Shown here in pieces: positions 1-6,577 of a stretch of DNA of 33,071 bases. The translations under genes and the position numbers were made by a program. The stretch is from the NCBI GenBank assembly GCA_002424525.1, contig DIKJ01000049.1, positions 1-33,071 on the forward strand, written 5' to 3'. The notes under the pieces were generated by a model that saw only the letters and a program-made list of their open reading frames with translations, did not search any database and was not told the DNA's origin. The DNA is from Bacteroidales bacterium UBA5621 (GTDB lineage Bacteria > Bacteroidota > Bacteroidia > Bacteroidales > VadinHA17). The first letter of the stretch is position 1, and each line of letters starts with the position of its first letter.

Positions 1-795
1 GCGGCCCAGAGACAGCAGGCAGCTGCTGCTCCTCCCCCGCCGCCGCCGCCAGCAGGTGCACGGCCCGCAGGCCAGGGCGCAGCCCCGGCAGGAGCTCAGG
101 GTGGCGGTTTCCAGCGCCGTCAGCTGACGCCCGAACAGGAAGCTGCAGTAGCCAAATTCAATCAGGACCTTAAAGAATGGCGCGTATCACTGCCGGAGGC
201 AAAAATCCTGGAAGCACGCAAATTGTTCAATGATGCAGGCATTAATATTCACATTGTGAAGTTTTCACCTTCCCGCTGGTCAGATGAAGAGATTGACTAT
301 GCTTTCCGGACAGCGAAAGCAATGGGTGCAAAGGGAGTTACTGAAGAAATTGGAGAGGATGCGGTCAATAAGCTGGGTCCGATTGCCGCGAAACATGGCA
401 TGTATGCTATCTTCCACAATCATATGCAGTTTGCCACGCCTGGCTTCAGCTACGACCCTTTCCTTGCCGTCTCGCCGGCAGTAATGATGAACTTCGATGT
501 CGGGCACTTTTTTGGCTCAACCGGAATACATCCGAATACAATTATTGAAAAGTATCACGACCGTATCTTCAGCATTCATATTAAGGACAAGACAGGACCA
601 AATAGAGAACCGGCCAACACCAACCAGGTATGGGGTCAGGGCGAGGTACCTCTGGCTGATATCCTCCTGCTGATCAAAAAGAATAAGTGGCCCATCTATT
701 GCGACGTTGAACTTGAATATGAAATAAAACCCTGGTCTGACGCAGTTAAAGAGACCAAAACCTGTGTTCAGTACGCAAGACAGATCCTGATCTGA
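1..795 (+). CDS. Sugar phosphate isomerase/epimerase (xylose isomerase-like TIM barrel), 5' partial
   Basis: The frame is open from base 1, so the gene begins before the window; a TTG at 223 is internal. The visible 264 codons show the C-terminal half of an AP-endonuclease-2/xylose-isomerase-like TIM barrel. Motifs are YAIFHNHMQF (metal/substrate His on a strand), MNFDVGHF (metal-binding Asp and His), IHIKDKTG and WGQGEVPL, which match the metal-binding order of sugar phosphate isomerases/epimerases. The first roughly 40 codons are Ala, Pro, Gln and Gly rich, with a run of seven prolines, and much higher in GC than the rest. They precede a helix typical of the family (LTPEQEAAVAKFNQDL), so the low-complexity stretch appears inserted in a loop of the barrel. 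Such enzymes are often exported in Bacteroidota, but no signal peptide is visible here. The exact substrate cannot be told. Family call is firm; reaction is not. Confidence 0.85.
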   Translation, partial: AAQRQQAAAAPPPPPPPAGARPAGQGAAPAGAQGGGFQRRQLTPEQEAAVAKFNQDLKEWRVSLPEAKILEARKLFNDAGINIHIVKFSPSRWSDEEIDYAFRTAKAMGAKGVTEEIGEDAVNKLGPIAAKHGMYAIFHNHMQFATPGFSYDPFLAVSPAVMMNFDVGHFFGSTGIHPNTIIEKYHDRIFSIHIKDKTGPNREPANTNQVWGQGEVPLADILLLIKKNKWPIYCDVELEYEIKPWSDAVKETKTCVQYARQILI

Positions 796-823
796 TCTGA
801 CAGATTTTAATCATTATGATAAA

Positions 824-860
824 GAACCCGGAGCAATCAACACTCCGGGTTCTGTTTTTT
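824..860 (+). terminator. Rho-independent terminator after the isomerase gene
   Basis: A perfect 10-bp stem (GAACCCGGAG at 824-833 with CTCCGGGTTC at 843-852) has a 9-nt loop and is followed after TG by six T. It lies 29 bases past the stop codon at 795. Confidence 0.85.
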
Positions 861-1000
861 CGGGCTGCCGGAAGAAATTAACGCAGCTGTCCGGCTATGG
901 TCGATAGGTAACAGGTCCGGAACACCCATCATGCCGGATAAAATGTGAATTATGTAAATCTGCCAAAGAATTATGTAACAATTCACCAGAACAAACAGCC

Positions 1001-1008
1001 TAAATTTG
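1001..1008 (+). promoter_or_regulatory. Possible -7 element (TAAATTTG) for the orphan kinase
   Basis: TAAATTTG fits the Bacteroidota -7 consensus TAnnTTTG. No TTG/TTTG is found at the expected upstream spacing, so the match is weak. It would give a leader of about 85 bases before the ATG at 1098. The remaining part of 861-1097 shows no gene. Confidence 0.3.
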
Positions 1009-1097
1009 CATTAAGTATCTGTAATGCACCATCCTGATGGTCATTCAGCAATAGTTGAGGTGGGCTTTCTGTACTGATTAATTTAAAGAAATAATTA

Positions 1098-2000
1098 ATG
1101 GGAAACTCCTCATTGAAAATTATGAAACCTCGGGAGAATATTGCATCTGATAAAACCGAGGGTTTAAATTCGCAGGATCTGAATCGCACGTTAACAGTTG
1201 TCGGCAAGGTATCGGAAAATCGTTTAATGTTACGGTTGAAGGAAATGGAAAGGATCAATTCCTTTCTGGAAAAGCTTATTGAACAGCGGACAATGAGACT
1301 TAGGGAAGTTATCGCAACAAATACTAAATTTCTCTCCATTTTATCACATGATTTAAGAAGCCCGTTCAGTTCTATCTTATGCTCCCTGGAAATAATAAAG
1401 GAAAACCTGAATAATCTCAATAAATGTGAAATTGTAAATTATATCGACATTGCTTCAGATTCAGCAAACAACACACTAAACCTTCTTGATAACCTTTTAA
1501 CATGGACTATTGCCCAAAATAACGGGAAAAGCTTTAATCCGGTTAAAATTAATTTACGGGAATTGTTAAAAGATGAAATTGATAATATCAGTGCCCCGGC
1601 TAACCAAAAACAAATTAAGCTGAATCATTCCATCGCACCCAATCTTATTATAGCTGCAGACATTCAAATGATCAGGACTGTAATCAGGAATCTAACAAGC
1701 AATGCCATAAAATATACAAAAACCGGCGGCGAAATAAATATAAGTGCACTGAAAAGGGAACAATATGTTGAAATTGCCGTGAAAGATAACGGAATTGGGA
1801 TGTCGCGCGCAGCCCAAAGAAACCTCTTTAAGAATGATGGATTTTATTCTAAAACAGGCACCAATCATGAAAAAGGTACAGGTTTAGGCTTATTGCTTTG
1901 TAAAGAATTCATTGAATTACATGGAGGAAAAATCTGGGCTGAAAGTGAAATTGGGAAAGGGAGTGATTTTAAGTTTACTTTGCCATTATCTACCGAATAG
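1098..2000 (+). CDS. Orphan soluble sensor histidine kinase (HisKA + HATPase_c)
   Basis: This 300-residue protein autophosphorylates a His and should pass the phosphate to an unknown response regulator. The H-box FLSILSHDLRSP places the phospho-His at residue 84. The N-box is NLTSNAIKY (about 198-206), the G1 box DNGIG (230-234) and the G2 box GTGLGLLLCKEF (260-271). Residues 45-80 form a charged helical linker likely to be coiled coil. No membrane segment and no PAS or other known sensor domain is seen: the first 45 residues are short and polar. An in-frame stop lies two codons before the ATG, so the start is not further upstream. No response regulator is adjacent. Base use is visibly more AT-rich than in the isomerase upstream and the START gene downstream, which suggests an acquired or fast-evolving patch. 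It could be the surviving core of a larger PAS kinase. Confidence 0.9.
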   Translation: MGNSSLKIMKPRENIASDKTEGLNSQDLNRTLTVVGKVSENRLMLRLKEMERINSFLEKLIEQRTMRLREVIATNTKFLSILSHDLRSPFSSILCSLEIIKENLNNLNKCEIVNYIDIASDSANNTLNLLDNLLTWTIAQNNGKSFNPVKINLRELLKDEIDNISAPANQKQIKLNHSIAPNLIIAADIQMIRTVIRNLTSNAIKYTKTGGEINISALKREQYVEIAVKDNGIGMSRAAQRNLFKNDGFYSKTGTNHEKGTGLGLLLCKEFIELHGGKIWAESEIGKGSDFKFTLPLSTE

Positions 2001-2316
2001 GCAACCCGTGATCAATTACGGAAGCGGGGTCATCGCTACGCTGTTAGCCTGTAAAAAATCGCCCTAACAGCTAATACTCCGGAGAAACCAATGTGTAAAA
2101 ACCCTGACCTTGACCACCTCTCGCCTGTCTGTATAGCGAGAGAGGGAATTGCCTTCGGAGTTCGCCTGCATGGTCGGCTACGTCCGACGAAGTCGACGAT
2201 TCCCTGATGTTGGTATTCATGTGCTTTGAATTGAAAATAAATTTGACTTTGGCTTTTTGGGGGTGTAATTTTGATATTGTCAATTAATTGCACTTTGAAC
2301 ATTAAGTAATTAACCA
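2001..2316. other. Non-coding stretch with inverted repeats between kinase and small Cys-rich gene
   Basis: No convincing gene is found in these 316 bases. Two dyads are visible: GCTGTTAG (2040-2047) with CTAACAGC (2064-2071), and the larger imperfect palindrome at 2144-2207 listed separately. Short minus-strand open frames here run through the palindromes and show no protein-like features. Confidence 0.5.
2144..2207. repeat. Imperfect palindromic element, copy 1 (long-loop form)
   Basis: The left end GGGAATTGCCTT (2144-2155) and right end CGATTCCCTGA (2197-2207) are the same as the ends of the hairpin at 2879-2912 and in the same orientation, but here the interior is about 41 bases longer. 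The interior has its own dyads (TCGG/CCGA and GTCGAC). The two copies bracket the Cys-rich gene and the GIY-YIG pseudogene. Confidence 0.6.
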
Positions 2317-2550
2317 GTGAAAAGAAAAACACCACTGCAACTTTTATTTCTTATTGGGATTTCATTACTTCTATTCAGTGATTGCGAAAAGGCTGAAATG
2401 GGCACTTGCACTATCACATGTCTTCACCTTTTCTCAGGTAACACTACTTTAAAAAAATCAAATGTTACAAGTAAAGGATGCGAAAGGTTAAGAAAGGATG
2501 AACATGACAAATGCAATTGCTGGTGTATTGAGGAGTTTATTGAGAATTAA
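2317..2550 (+). CDS. Small exported Cys-rich protein, possible lipoprotein
   Basis: A 77-residue protein that I do not recognise. It starts with GTG and has a basic N-terminus (KRK) followed by a hydrophobic stretch at residues 8-20 (LQLLFLIGISLLLF), then Ser-Asp-Cys. Cys23 could be a lipidation site, but Asp at -1 is not usual in a lipobox, so cleavage by signal peptidase I and plain export is also possible. The mature part has six more Cys (31, 35, 55, 66, 68, 70), including a dense CNCWC cluster near the C-terminus. This suggests disulphides or metal binding outside the cytoplasm. It lies 316 bases after the orphan kinase and faces the GIY-YIG remnant convergently. No good ribosome binding site or promoter was seen. 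Coding status is likely from the signal-like N-terminus but unproven. Confidence 0.55.
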   Translation: MKRKTPLQLLFLIGISLLLFSDCEKAEMGTCTITCLHLFSGNTTLKKSNVTSKGCERLRKDEHDKCNCWCIEEFIEN

Positions 2551-2597
2551 TTCAGCTGTGCAATATAACAATTCCATTGGGAAACAGCTCCGGGGGC

Positions 2598-2834
2598 TTA
2601 TGATTTATCAGGTGACTTAAGTCTTATAAGTTCTGTGATATACTTCCGACTCTTCATCTTTTTTATTACTGATTCCCGCTTGATGGCTGTGGTTTTATCC
2701 TTGCATTCCTCCAGGTAAACCAGTATCCATGGCCTGCCTGATCTGGTAGAGGCAGTAGCACCAAGATTATGCGAATATCCCGTATAATATCTGTCTATTG
2801 ACTGACTGTAGATTATTTAAACCGAGTAAACCAT
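2598..2834 (-). pseudogene. GIY-YIG nuclease gene, broken by a nonsense codon and an internal deletion
   Basis: Reading the minus strand from the ATG at 2834 gives MVYSV, a TAA at 2819-2817, then IIYSQSIDRYYTGYSHN and, further on, GRPWILVYLEE and AIKRESVIKKMKSRKYI, ending at a TAA at 2600-2598. This is the small single-domain GIY-YIG family. The TAA falls where the first motif (Y-x-Y-I-I/L) has a Tyr codon, so one base change explains it. In intact relatives roughly ten residues, including the catalytic Arg of the RLxxH motif, sit between GYS and HN; here they are missing. The metal-binding Glu is kept in the KRE motif (Glu54). The remaining frame is open to the end, which indicates recent decay. 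Both defects together make a functional nuclease unlikely. Intact homologues are about 80-100 residues. Confidence 0.85.
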
Positions 2835-2878
2835 ATTACAATATACAAAAAAACGGAAAGCCTTGCCACGCTGTGTGA

Positions 2879-2912
2879 CCTCAGGGAATTGCCTTACGGC
2901 GATTCCCTGAGG
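2879..2912. repeat. Perfect 15-bp hairpin, copy 2 of the bracketing palindrome
   Basis: The arms 2879-2893 and 2898-2912 pair over 15 positions (one G-T) around the loop TTAC. There is no T-run after it on either strand, so it is not an ordinary terminator. Its outer sequence GGGAATTGCCTT...CGATTCCCTGA is shared with 2144-2207. Confidence 0.75.
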
Positions 2913-2930
2913 GGGTGCTTAACAAAGGAA

Positions 2931-2972
2931 AGCCTTGCCACGCGATCGCGTGGCTCAGGGCTTTTTTGTTTT
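2931..2972 (+). terminator. Terminator-like hairpin, plus strand
   Basis: AGCC at 2931-2934 pairs with GGCT near 2959-2962. The perfect palindrome GCCACGCGATCGCGTGGC (2937-2954) sits inside, and the run TTTTTTGTTTTT (2962-2973) follows. It would stop rightward transcription before the antisense side of tRNA-Met. Confidence 0.6.
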
Positions 2973-3002
2973 TCAGCCCTTTTGAGCAAGCTCAAGGGCA
3001 TC

Positions 3003-3034
3003 AAAACAAAAAACCCTGCCGCTGTGCGGCAAGG
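3003..3034 (-). terminator. Terminator of tRNA-Met
   Basis: On the minus strand CCTTGCCGC (3034-3026) pairs with GCGGCAGGG (3022-3014) around a 3-nt loop, followed by TTTTTTGTTTT. It begins 10 bases after the tRNA 3' end. Confidence 0.75.
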
Positions 3035-3044
3035 CTTTCCGTTG

Positions 3045-3118
3045 TAGCGAGACGGGGAATTGAACCCCGGACCTCATGATTATGAATCATGCGCTCTAAC
3101 CATCTGAGCTATCTCGCC
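3045..3118 (-). tRNA. tRNA-Met (anticodon CAT)
   Basis: On the minus strand the acceptor GGCGAGA pairs with TCTCGCT (first pair G-U), followed by discriminator A. TAGCTCAG gives the D-arm start, and the anticodon stem CATGA/TCATG encloses the loop TTCATAA with CAT at positions 34-36. The T-arm is CGGGGTTCAATTCCCCG. CCA is not encoded. A first pair of G-U, rather than the C-A mismatch of initiators, favours an elongator Met tRNA. A tRNA-Ile with lysidine-modified CAT cannot be excluded by anticodon alone. Confidence 0.95.
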
Positions 3119-3204
3119 CTGTCCACCGAAGCTTTAGCGAAGGTGGGCCCATTGACCGCCGAAGCCCGGATTTAACGGTGCAAAAGCAATTCTTTTTGCG
3201 GGTG

Positions 3205-3235
3205 CAAATATAAACAGATAATGCCAAAAAATCAA
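3205..3235 (-). promoter_or_regulatory. Probable promoter for tRNA-Met
   Basis: On the minus strand TTG (3235-3233), 20 bases, then TATATTTG (3212-3205) fit the Bacteroidota consensus. The start would be about 80 bases before the tRNA. The leader contains two related motifs in the given orientation, CCACCGAAGC (3123-3132) and CCGCCGAAGC (3156-3165), with partial dyads. Confidence 0.55.
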
Positions 3236-3300
3236 TACAGTTTTTTGTTTTGATTATTTTTTCTATATTGCAGAATAGTAATATTTCAGCAATCGCTCCC

Positions 3301-3681
3301 ATGAGAATCAGGTATGAACTTGAATACACTCTGAACTGCTCACCCAAAGTCCTTTTCTCGAGGCTGAGCACTCCTGAAGGTCTCAGTGAATGGTTTGCTG
3401 ACAACGTTACCGTCGATGGCGATGTTTTTACTTTCCACTGGAATAAATCGGAACAGAAAGCCCGTATCTCATCCCTGAGAGAGAACAAAAGCGTAAGATT
3501 CGAATGGACCGACAGACATAACAAGGAATCAAATTACTTCGAATTCAGAATAATCATCGAAGAGCTCACCGGAGACCTCGCACTGCTAATTACCGATTTT
3601 GCCGAACCCGACGAAAAGGAGGACGCGATCTACCTCTGGGACTCCCAGATATCCGACCTGAAAAGGGCGCTGGGGATGTAA
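3301..3681 (+). CDS. START-like domain protein (AHSA1/SRPBCC fold)
   Basis: The 126-residue protein begins MRIRYELEYTLNCSPKVLF and continues with LSTPEGLSEWFADNV, FTFHWNKSEQKA and TDFAEPDE, ending WDSQISDLKRALGM. This is the pattern of the single-domain START-like family common in Bacteroidota: a helix-grip fold that may bind a hydrophobic ligand. Its function is not established. The open frame extends back to a TTG at 3250, but that region is AT-rich leader sequence and family members begin at the conserved hydrophobic strand, so the ATG at 3301 is preferred. A TATATTGC sequence at 3264-3271 resembles a -7 promoter element with one mismatch. The gene is divergent from tRNA-Met and is followed by a separate promoter for the next gene. 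Confidence 0.88.
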   Translation: MRIRYELEYTLNCSPKVLFSRLSTPEGLSEWFADNVTVDGDVFTFHWNKSEQKARISSLRENKSVRFEWTDRHNKESNYFEFRIIIEELTGDLALLITDFAEPDEKEDAIYLWDSQISDLKRALGM

Positions 3682-3766
3682 ATATGGCTTTTTTACCCCT
3701 TTCCGGTATATCCCCCCGCAGTAAATAAAGTGCCCTGAAAAGCTGTGACTTTTAATAAAATTCGAG

Positions 3767-3774
3767 TAATTTTG
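3767..3774 (+). promoter_or_regulatory. -7 promoter element (TAATTTTG) for the permease-ribBA transcript
   Basis: TAATTTTG matches TAnnTTTG and lies 22 bases before the GTG start at 3797. The upstream -33 match is poor. Confidence 0.45.
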
Positions 3775-3796
3775 CAGTCTGAAAAATTGAAGACAG

Positions 3797-5293
3797 GTGA
3801 AGAAGCTCGATATATTCGTTCTCAGATCATTCATAGGACCGCTGATACTTACGTTCTTCATTGTTCTGATAATTCTGATCCTGCAGTTCCTGTGGATGTA
3901 TATTGATGAACTTGCCGGGAAAGGCCTGGATATCAAGATAATAGCTGAGCTATTATTCCAGTTCACACTATCATTCGTTCCAACCGCCTTCCCCCTGGCA
4001 ATCCTGCTCGCAGCCCTTATGACTTTCGGGAACATGGGAGAGTTCAGTGAGCTTACTGCACTTAAATCATCAGGGATCCCGCTCGAAAGAATAATGAGAC
4101 CACTGATGATCCTGATTGTTTTTATTTCCGTCATCTCGTTCTTCTTTTCCAACAATGTACTCCCTTATTCAAACAGGAAGGCAAGAACACTTTTATACGA
4201 CATCAGGAGAAAACGACCGGACATCAACATACAGGCCGGCACATTCAACAACGATATTGACGGATTCAGCATAAAGGTAACCACCAAAGATCCGTACACG
4301 AACCTGATGGAAAAACTTATAATCTACGATCACCGCGACAGGAGGGGAAATGTGTCGGTAATCTATGCTGACTCGGGCTATATGAAGGTATCGAGCGACG
4401 AAACCGCCCTGATAATGGTGCTCTATAATGGTTACTCCTACAACGAACTGCAGGAAAGGAACGTCAGCAATACTGAAAGAAAATACCCTTCACGAATGGA
4501 CAGATTCGAGGAGCAGACCCTGGTTCTATCCCTTTCAGGTTTCGACCTGGAACGGAGTACCGATGACATATTCAAATCACATTCGGCAATGCTGAATATC
4601 TCAGAGCTTACCTACCATATCGATTCCCTCAATAAAAGATATAACACAAGAATCGATCAGCAGTTTGAGGAATTCACAAATACAAAGATCTATACCGAAA
4701 GATATAACCTTTCTCATTATGTGGATGAAACGATCTATGCATCGCCGGTCAGGGATAACAGATTCGACCCGGCGGCCATCCTCGACACCCTTCCGCCGAT
4801 GGAGAAAGCTCCCGTCGTGGCATCAGCCATAGAAAAGCTGAAGGAGAGCAGCAGTTTTCTTTCCCAGAAAAATGAATCGCTCTATATAGAGGTGAAAAAT
4901 ATTAAGAAGTATGAGATTGACTGGAACAGAAAGTTCACACTCTCGTTTGCATGCCTGGTCTTCTTTTTCATTGGTGCTCCGCTCGGAGCAATCATACGCA
5001 AGGGAGGCCTTGGCACACCAGCCGTTATATCAATACTATTCTTTGTGATATGGTATGTCATTTCACTTTCAGGGGAGAAACTTGTGGCTGAGAGCCGGGT
5101 TGATACCATCGCCGGCATGTGGGCATCATCATATATCCTTCTGCCTGTCGGAATATTCCTGACCTACAAGGCTTCAACCGACTCCGTAATGATGAACATT
5201 GAAACATACCTTGCCTTCCTGAGAAAGATAAAGGATTATTTCTACCGTCTTGCAATAACCGATTTCAGGGATGAAAGTGCACAAAAAGATTAA
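3797..5293 (+). CDS. LptF/LptG-family permease (YjgP/YjgQ)
   Basis: Inner-membrane subunit of the lipopolysaccharide export ABC transporter, which extracts LPS from the inner membrane and passes it to the periplasmic bridge. The protein has 498 residues and the family layout: three N-terminal membrane segments (about 11-34, 58-78, 102-118), a long periplasmic domain (about 120-375) and three C-terminal segments (about 381-399, 409-426, 438-458). The motif EFSELTALKSSGIP after the second segment is the family coupling helix region, and FFFIGAPLGAIIRKGGLG in segment 4 is also typical. The periplasmic part is longer than in E. coli LptF/G and includes a helical, charged portion (270-370). The start is GTG with a weak GACAGG upstream. 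ribBA follows after 14 bases, so they are probably cotranscribed. Whether it is LptF or LptG is not decided. Confidence 0.92.
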   Translation: MKKLDIFVLRSFIGPLILTFFIVLIILILQFLWMYIDELAGKGLDIKIIAELLFQFTLSFVPTAFPLAILLAALMTFGNMGEFSELTALKSSGIPLERIMRPLMILIVFISVISFFFSNNVLPYSNRKARTLLYDIRRKRPDINIQAGTFNNDIDGFSIKVTTKDPYTNLMEKLIIYDHRDRRGNVSVIYADSGYMKVSSDETALIMVLYNGYSYNELQERNVSNTERKYPSRMDRFEEQTLVLSLSGFDLERSTDDIFKSHSAMLNISELTYHIDSLNKRYNTRIDQQFEEFTNTKIYTERYNLSHYVDETIYASPVRDNRFDPAAILDTLPPMEKAPVVASAIEKLKESSSFLSQKNESLYIEVKNIKKYEIDWNRKFTLSFACLVFFFIGAPLGAIIRKGGLGTPAVISILFFVIWYVISLSGEKLVAESRVDTIAGMWASSYILLPVGIFLTYKASTDSVMMNIETYLAFLRKIKDYFYRLAITDFRDESAQKD

Positions 5294-5307
5294 TAATACA
5301 TTAAAGG

Positions 5308-6540
5308 ATGAATAATATAACACTGAACACGATCGAGGAAGCGATTGAGGATATCAGGAATGGGAAACTGCTCATTGTCGTCGATGATGAGGATCGGGAA
5401 AATGAGGGAGATTTTATCTGTTCAGCTGAACTTATAACACCCGAACAGGTGAACTTCATGGCTAAGCATGGAAGAGGTCTGATATGTGTTGCTCTTCCCG
5501 AGGAGAGGTGTGAGGAACTTGAACTCGATCTGATGGTCGGGATAAACACCTCACTACATGAGACACAGTTTACCGTCTCAGTGGATCTTCTCAGCAGTGA
5601 AACAACCACAGGAGTATCTGCAAGAGACCGGGCACTTACTATAAAAGCACTTGTTGACCCTGAAACAAAACCATCTGATCTCGGACGCCCTGGTCATATC
5701 TTTCCCCTCAAGGCAAAATCCAAAGGGGTTTTACGGCGGGCGGGCCATACCGAAGCTGTTGTCGATCTTACAATAATGGCAGGCTTACAGCCGGGAGGAG
5801 CACTTGTGGAAATAATGATTGATGACGGATCGATGGCACGTCTGCCTGATCTTCTTAAACTAAGGAAGAAATTCGGGATAAAAATAATTGCTATCAGGGA
5901 CCTGATCAGATATACCCTGGAGAGAGACTCCATAATCGAAAAAGGCGACAAGGTGAAGCTCCCGACCGAATATGGCGAATTTGATTTCATCCCTTTCAGG
6001 CAAACCAGCAACGGTATCGAGCACTCGGCACTTGTGAAAGGCACCTGGACCAAGGATGAGCCTGTTATGGTCAGGCTTCACTCTTCATGCTTCACGGGCG
6101 ACATCTTCGGATCGATGAGATGCGACTGCGGACCGCAACTGCATAAGGCGATGCAGATGGTGGAGGCAGCGGGCAAGGGTGTGGTAATCTACCTGAACCA
6201 GGAAGGCAGAGGCATCGGACTTATCAATAAGATAAAAGCCTACAGACTGCAGGATGAGGGAATGGACACCTATCAGGCGAACCTCAAGCTCGGATTCGGA
6301 GAGGATGAGAGGGATTACGGTGTGGGCGCCAGCATAATGAGATCCCTCGGACTGGGAAACATCAGACTCATCTCCAACAACCCTGTAAAAAGGGCAGGAC
6401 TTGAGGGCTACGGAATAAAAATCGTCGAGACAATACCGCTTGAAATTCCTGCAAACCCATATAACGAATTCTATCTTAAAACGAAAGCCGATAAGATGGG
6501 ACACGATCTTACCTGCTACAAACATATTGCAAAGGATTAG
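5308..6540 (+). CDS. ribBA: Bifunctional 3,4-dihydroxy-2-butanone-4-phosphate synthase / GTP cyclohydrolase II
   Basis: Catalyses the two entry steps of riboflavin synthesis: ribulose 5-phosphate to dihydroxybutanone phosphate (N-terminal half) and GTP to the diaminopyrimidinone (C-terminal half). The N-terminal domain (about 1-205) has [11 protein letters not shown] at 25-35 and GHTEAVVDL at 146-154, both catalytic and metal-site motifs of RibB. The C-terminal domain (about 206-405) has the three zinc Cys (261, 272, 274) in [14 protein letters not shown], and NQEGRGIGL. At 410 residues it has the normal length for the fused enzyme. AAAGG stands just before the ATG. It lies 14 bases after the permease gene, and there is no space for an FMN riboswitch between them, so control is likely from the upstream promoter. 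Confidence 0.97.
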   Translation: MNNITLNTIEEAIEDIRNGKLLIVVDDEDRENEGDFICSAELITPEQVNFMAKHGRGLICVALPEERCEELELDLMVGINTSLHETQFTVSVDLLSSETTTGVSARDRALTIKALVDPETKPSDLGRPGHIFPLKAKSKGVLRRAGHTEAVVDLTIMAGLQPGGALVEIMIDDGSMARLPDLLKLRKKFGIKIIAIRDLIRYTLERDSIIEKGDKVKLPTEYGEFDFIPFRQTSNGIEHSALVKGTWTKDEPVMVRLHSSCFTGDIFGSMRCDCGPQLHKAMQMVEAAGKGVVIYLNQEGRGIGLINKIKAYRLQDEGMDTYQANLKLGFGEDERDYGVGASIMRSLGLGNIRLISNNPVKRAGLEGYGIKIVETIPLEIPANPYNEFYLKTKADKMGHDLTCYKHIAKD

Positions 6541-6555
6541 TTTTATGTAAATTTG
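6527..6555 (+). promoter_or_regulatory. Probable promoter for fmt inside the 3' end of ribBA
   Basis: TTG (6527-6529), 18 bases, then TAAATTTG (6548-6555). Transcription would start around 6561, about 15 bases before the ATG at 6578. The upstream box overlaps the last codons of ribBA. Confidence 0.5.
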
Positions 6556-6577
6556 TGTTGCAGAAGACCTTACAGCA

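Larger units (their letters stand above)
2853..3042. repeat. Nested inverted and direct repeats downstream of tRNA-Met
   Basis: ACGGAAAGCCTTGCC at 2853-2867 is the exact reverse complement of 3028-3042, which begins two bases past the 3' end of tRNA-Met. A third copy of the same core, in direct orientation to the first (GGAAAGCCTTGCCACGC, 17 of 17), lies at 2927-2943. Inside the outer repeat are the perfect hairpin at 2879-2912, an 18-bp perfect palindrome at 2937-2954, a bulged hairpin at about 2976-2999, and terminators on both strands. This unit is not coding. Confidence 0.8.

Noticed and set aside
2036..2335. Minus-strand open frames of 70-99 codons
   Set aside because: They cross the palindrome at 2144-2207 and have no recognisable motifs or start signals.
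5294..5307. FMN riboswitch before ribBA
   Set aside because: Only 14 bases separate ribBA from the upstream gene, and no RFN-like sequence is seen before the permease gene.
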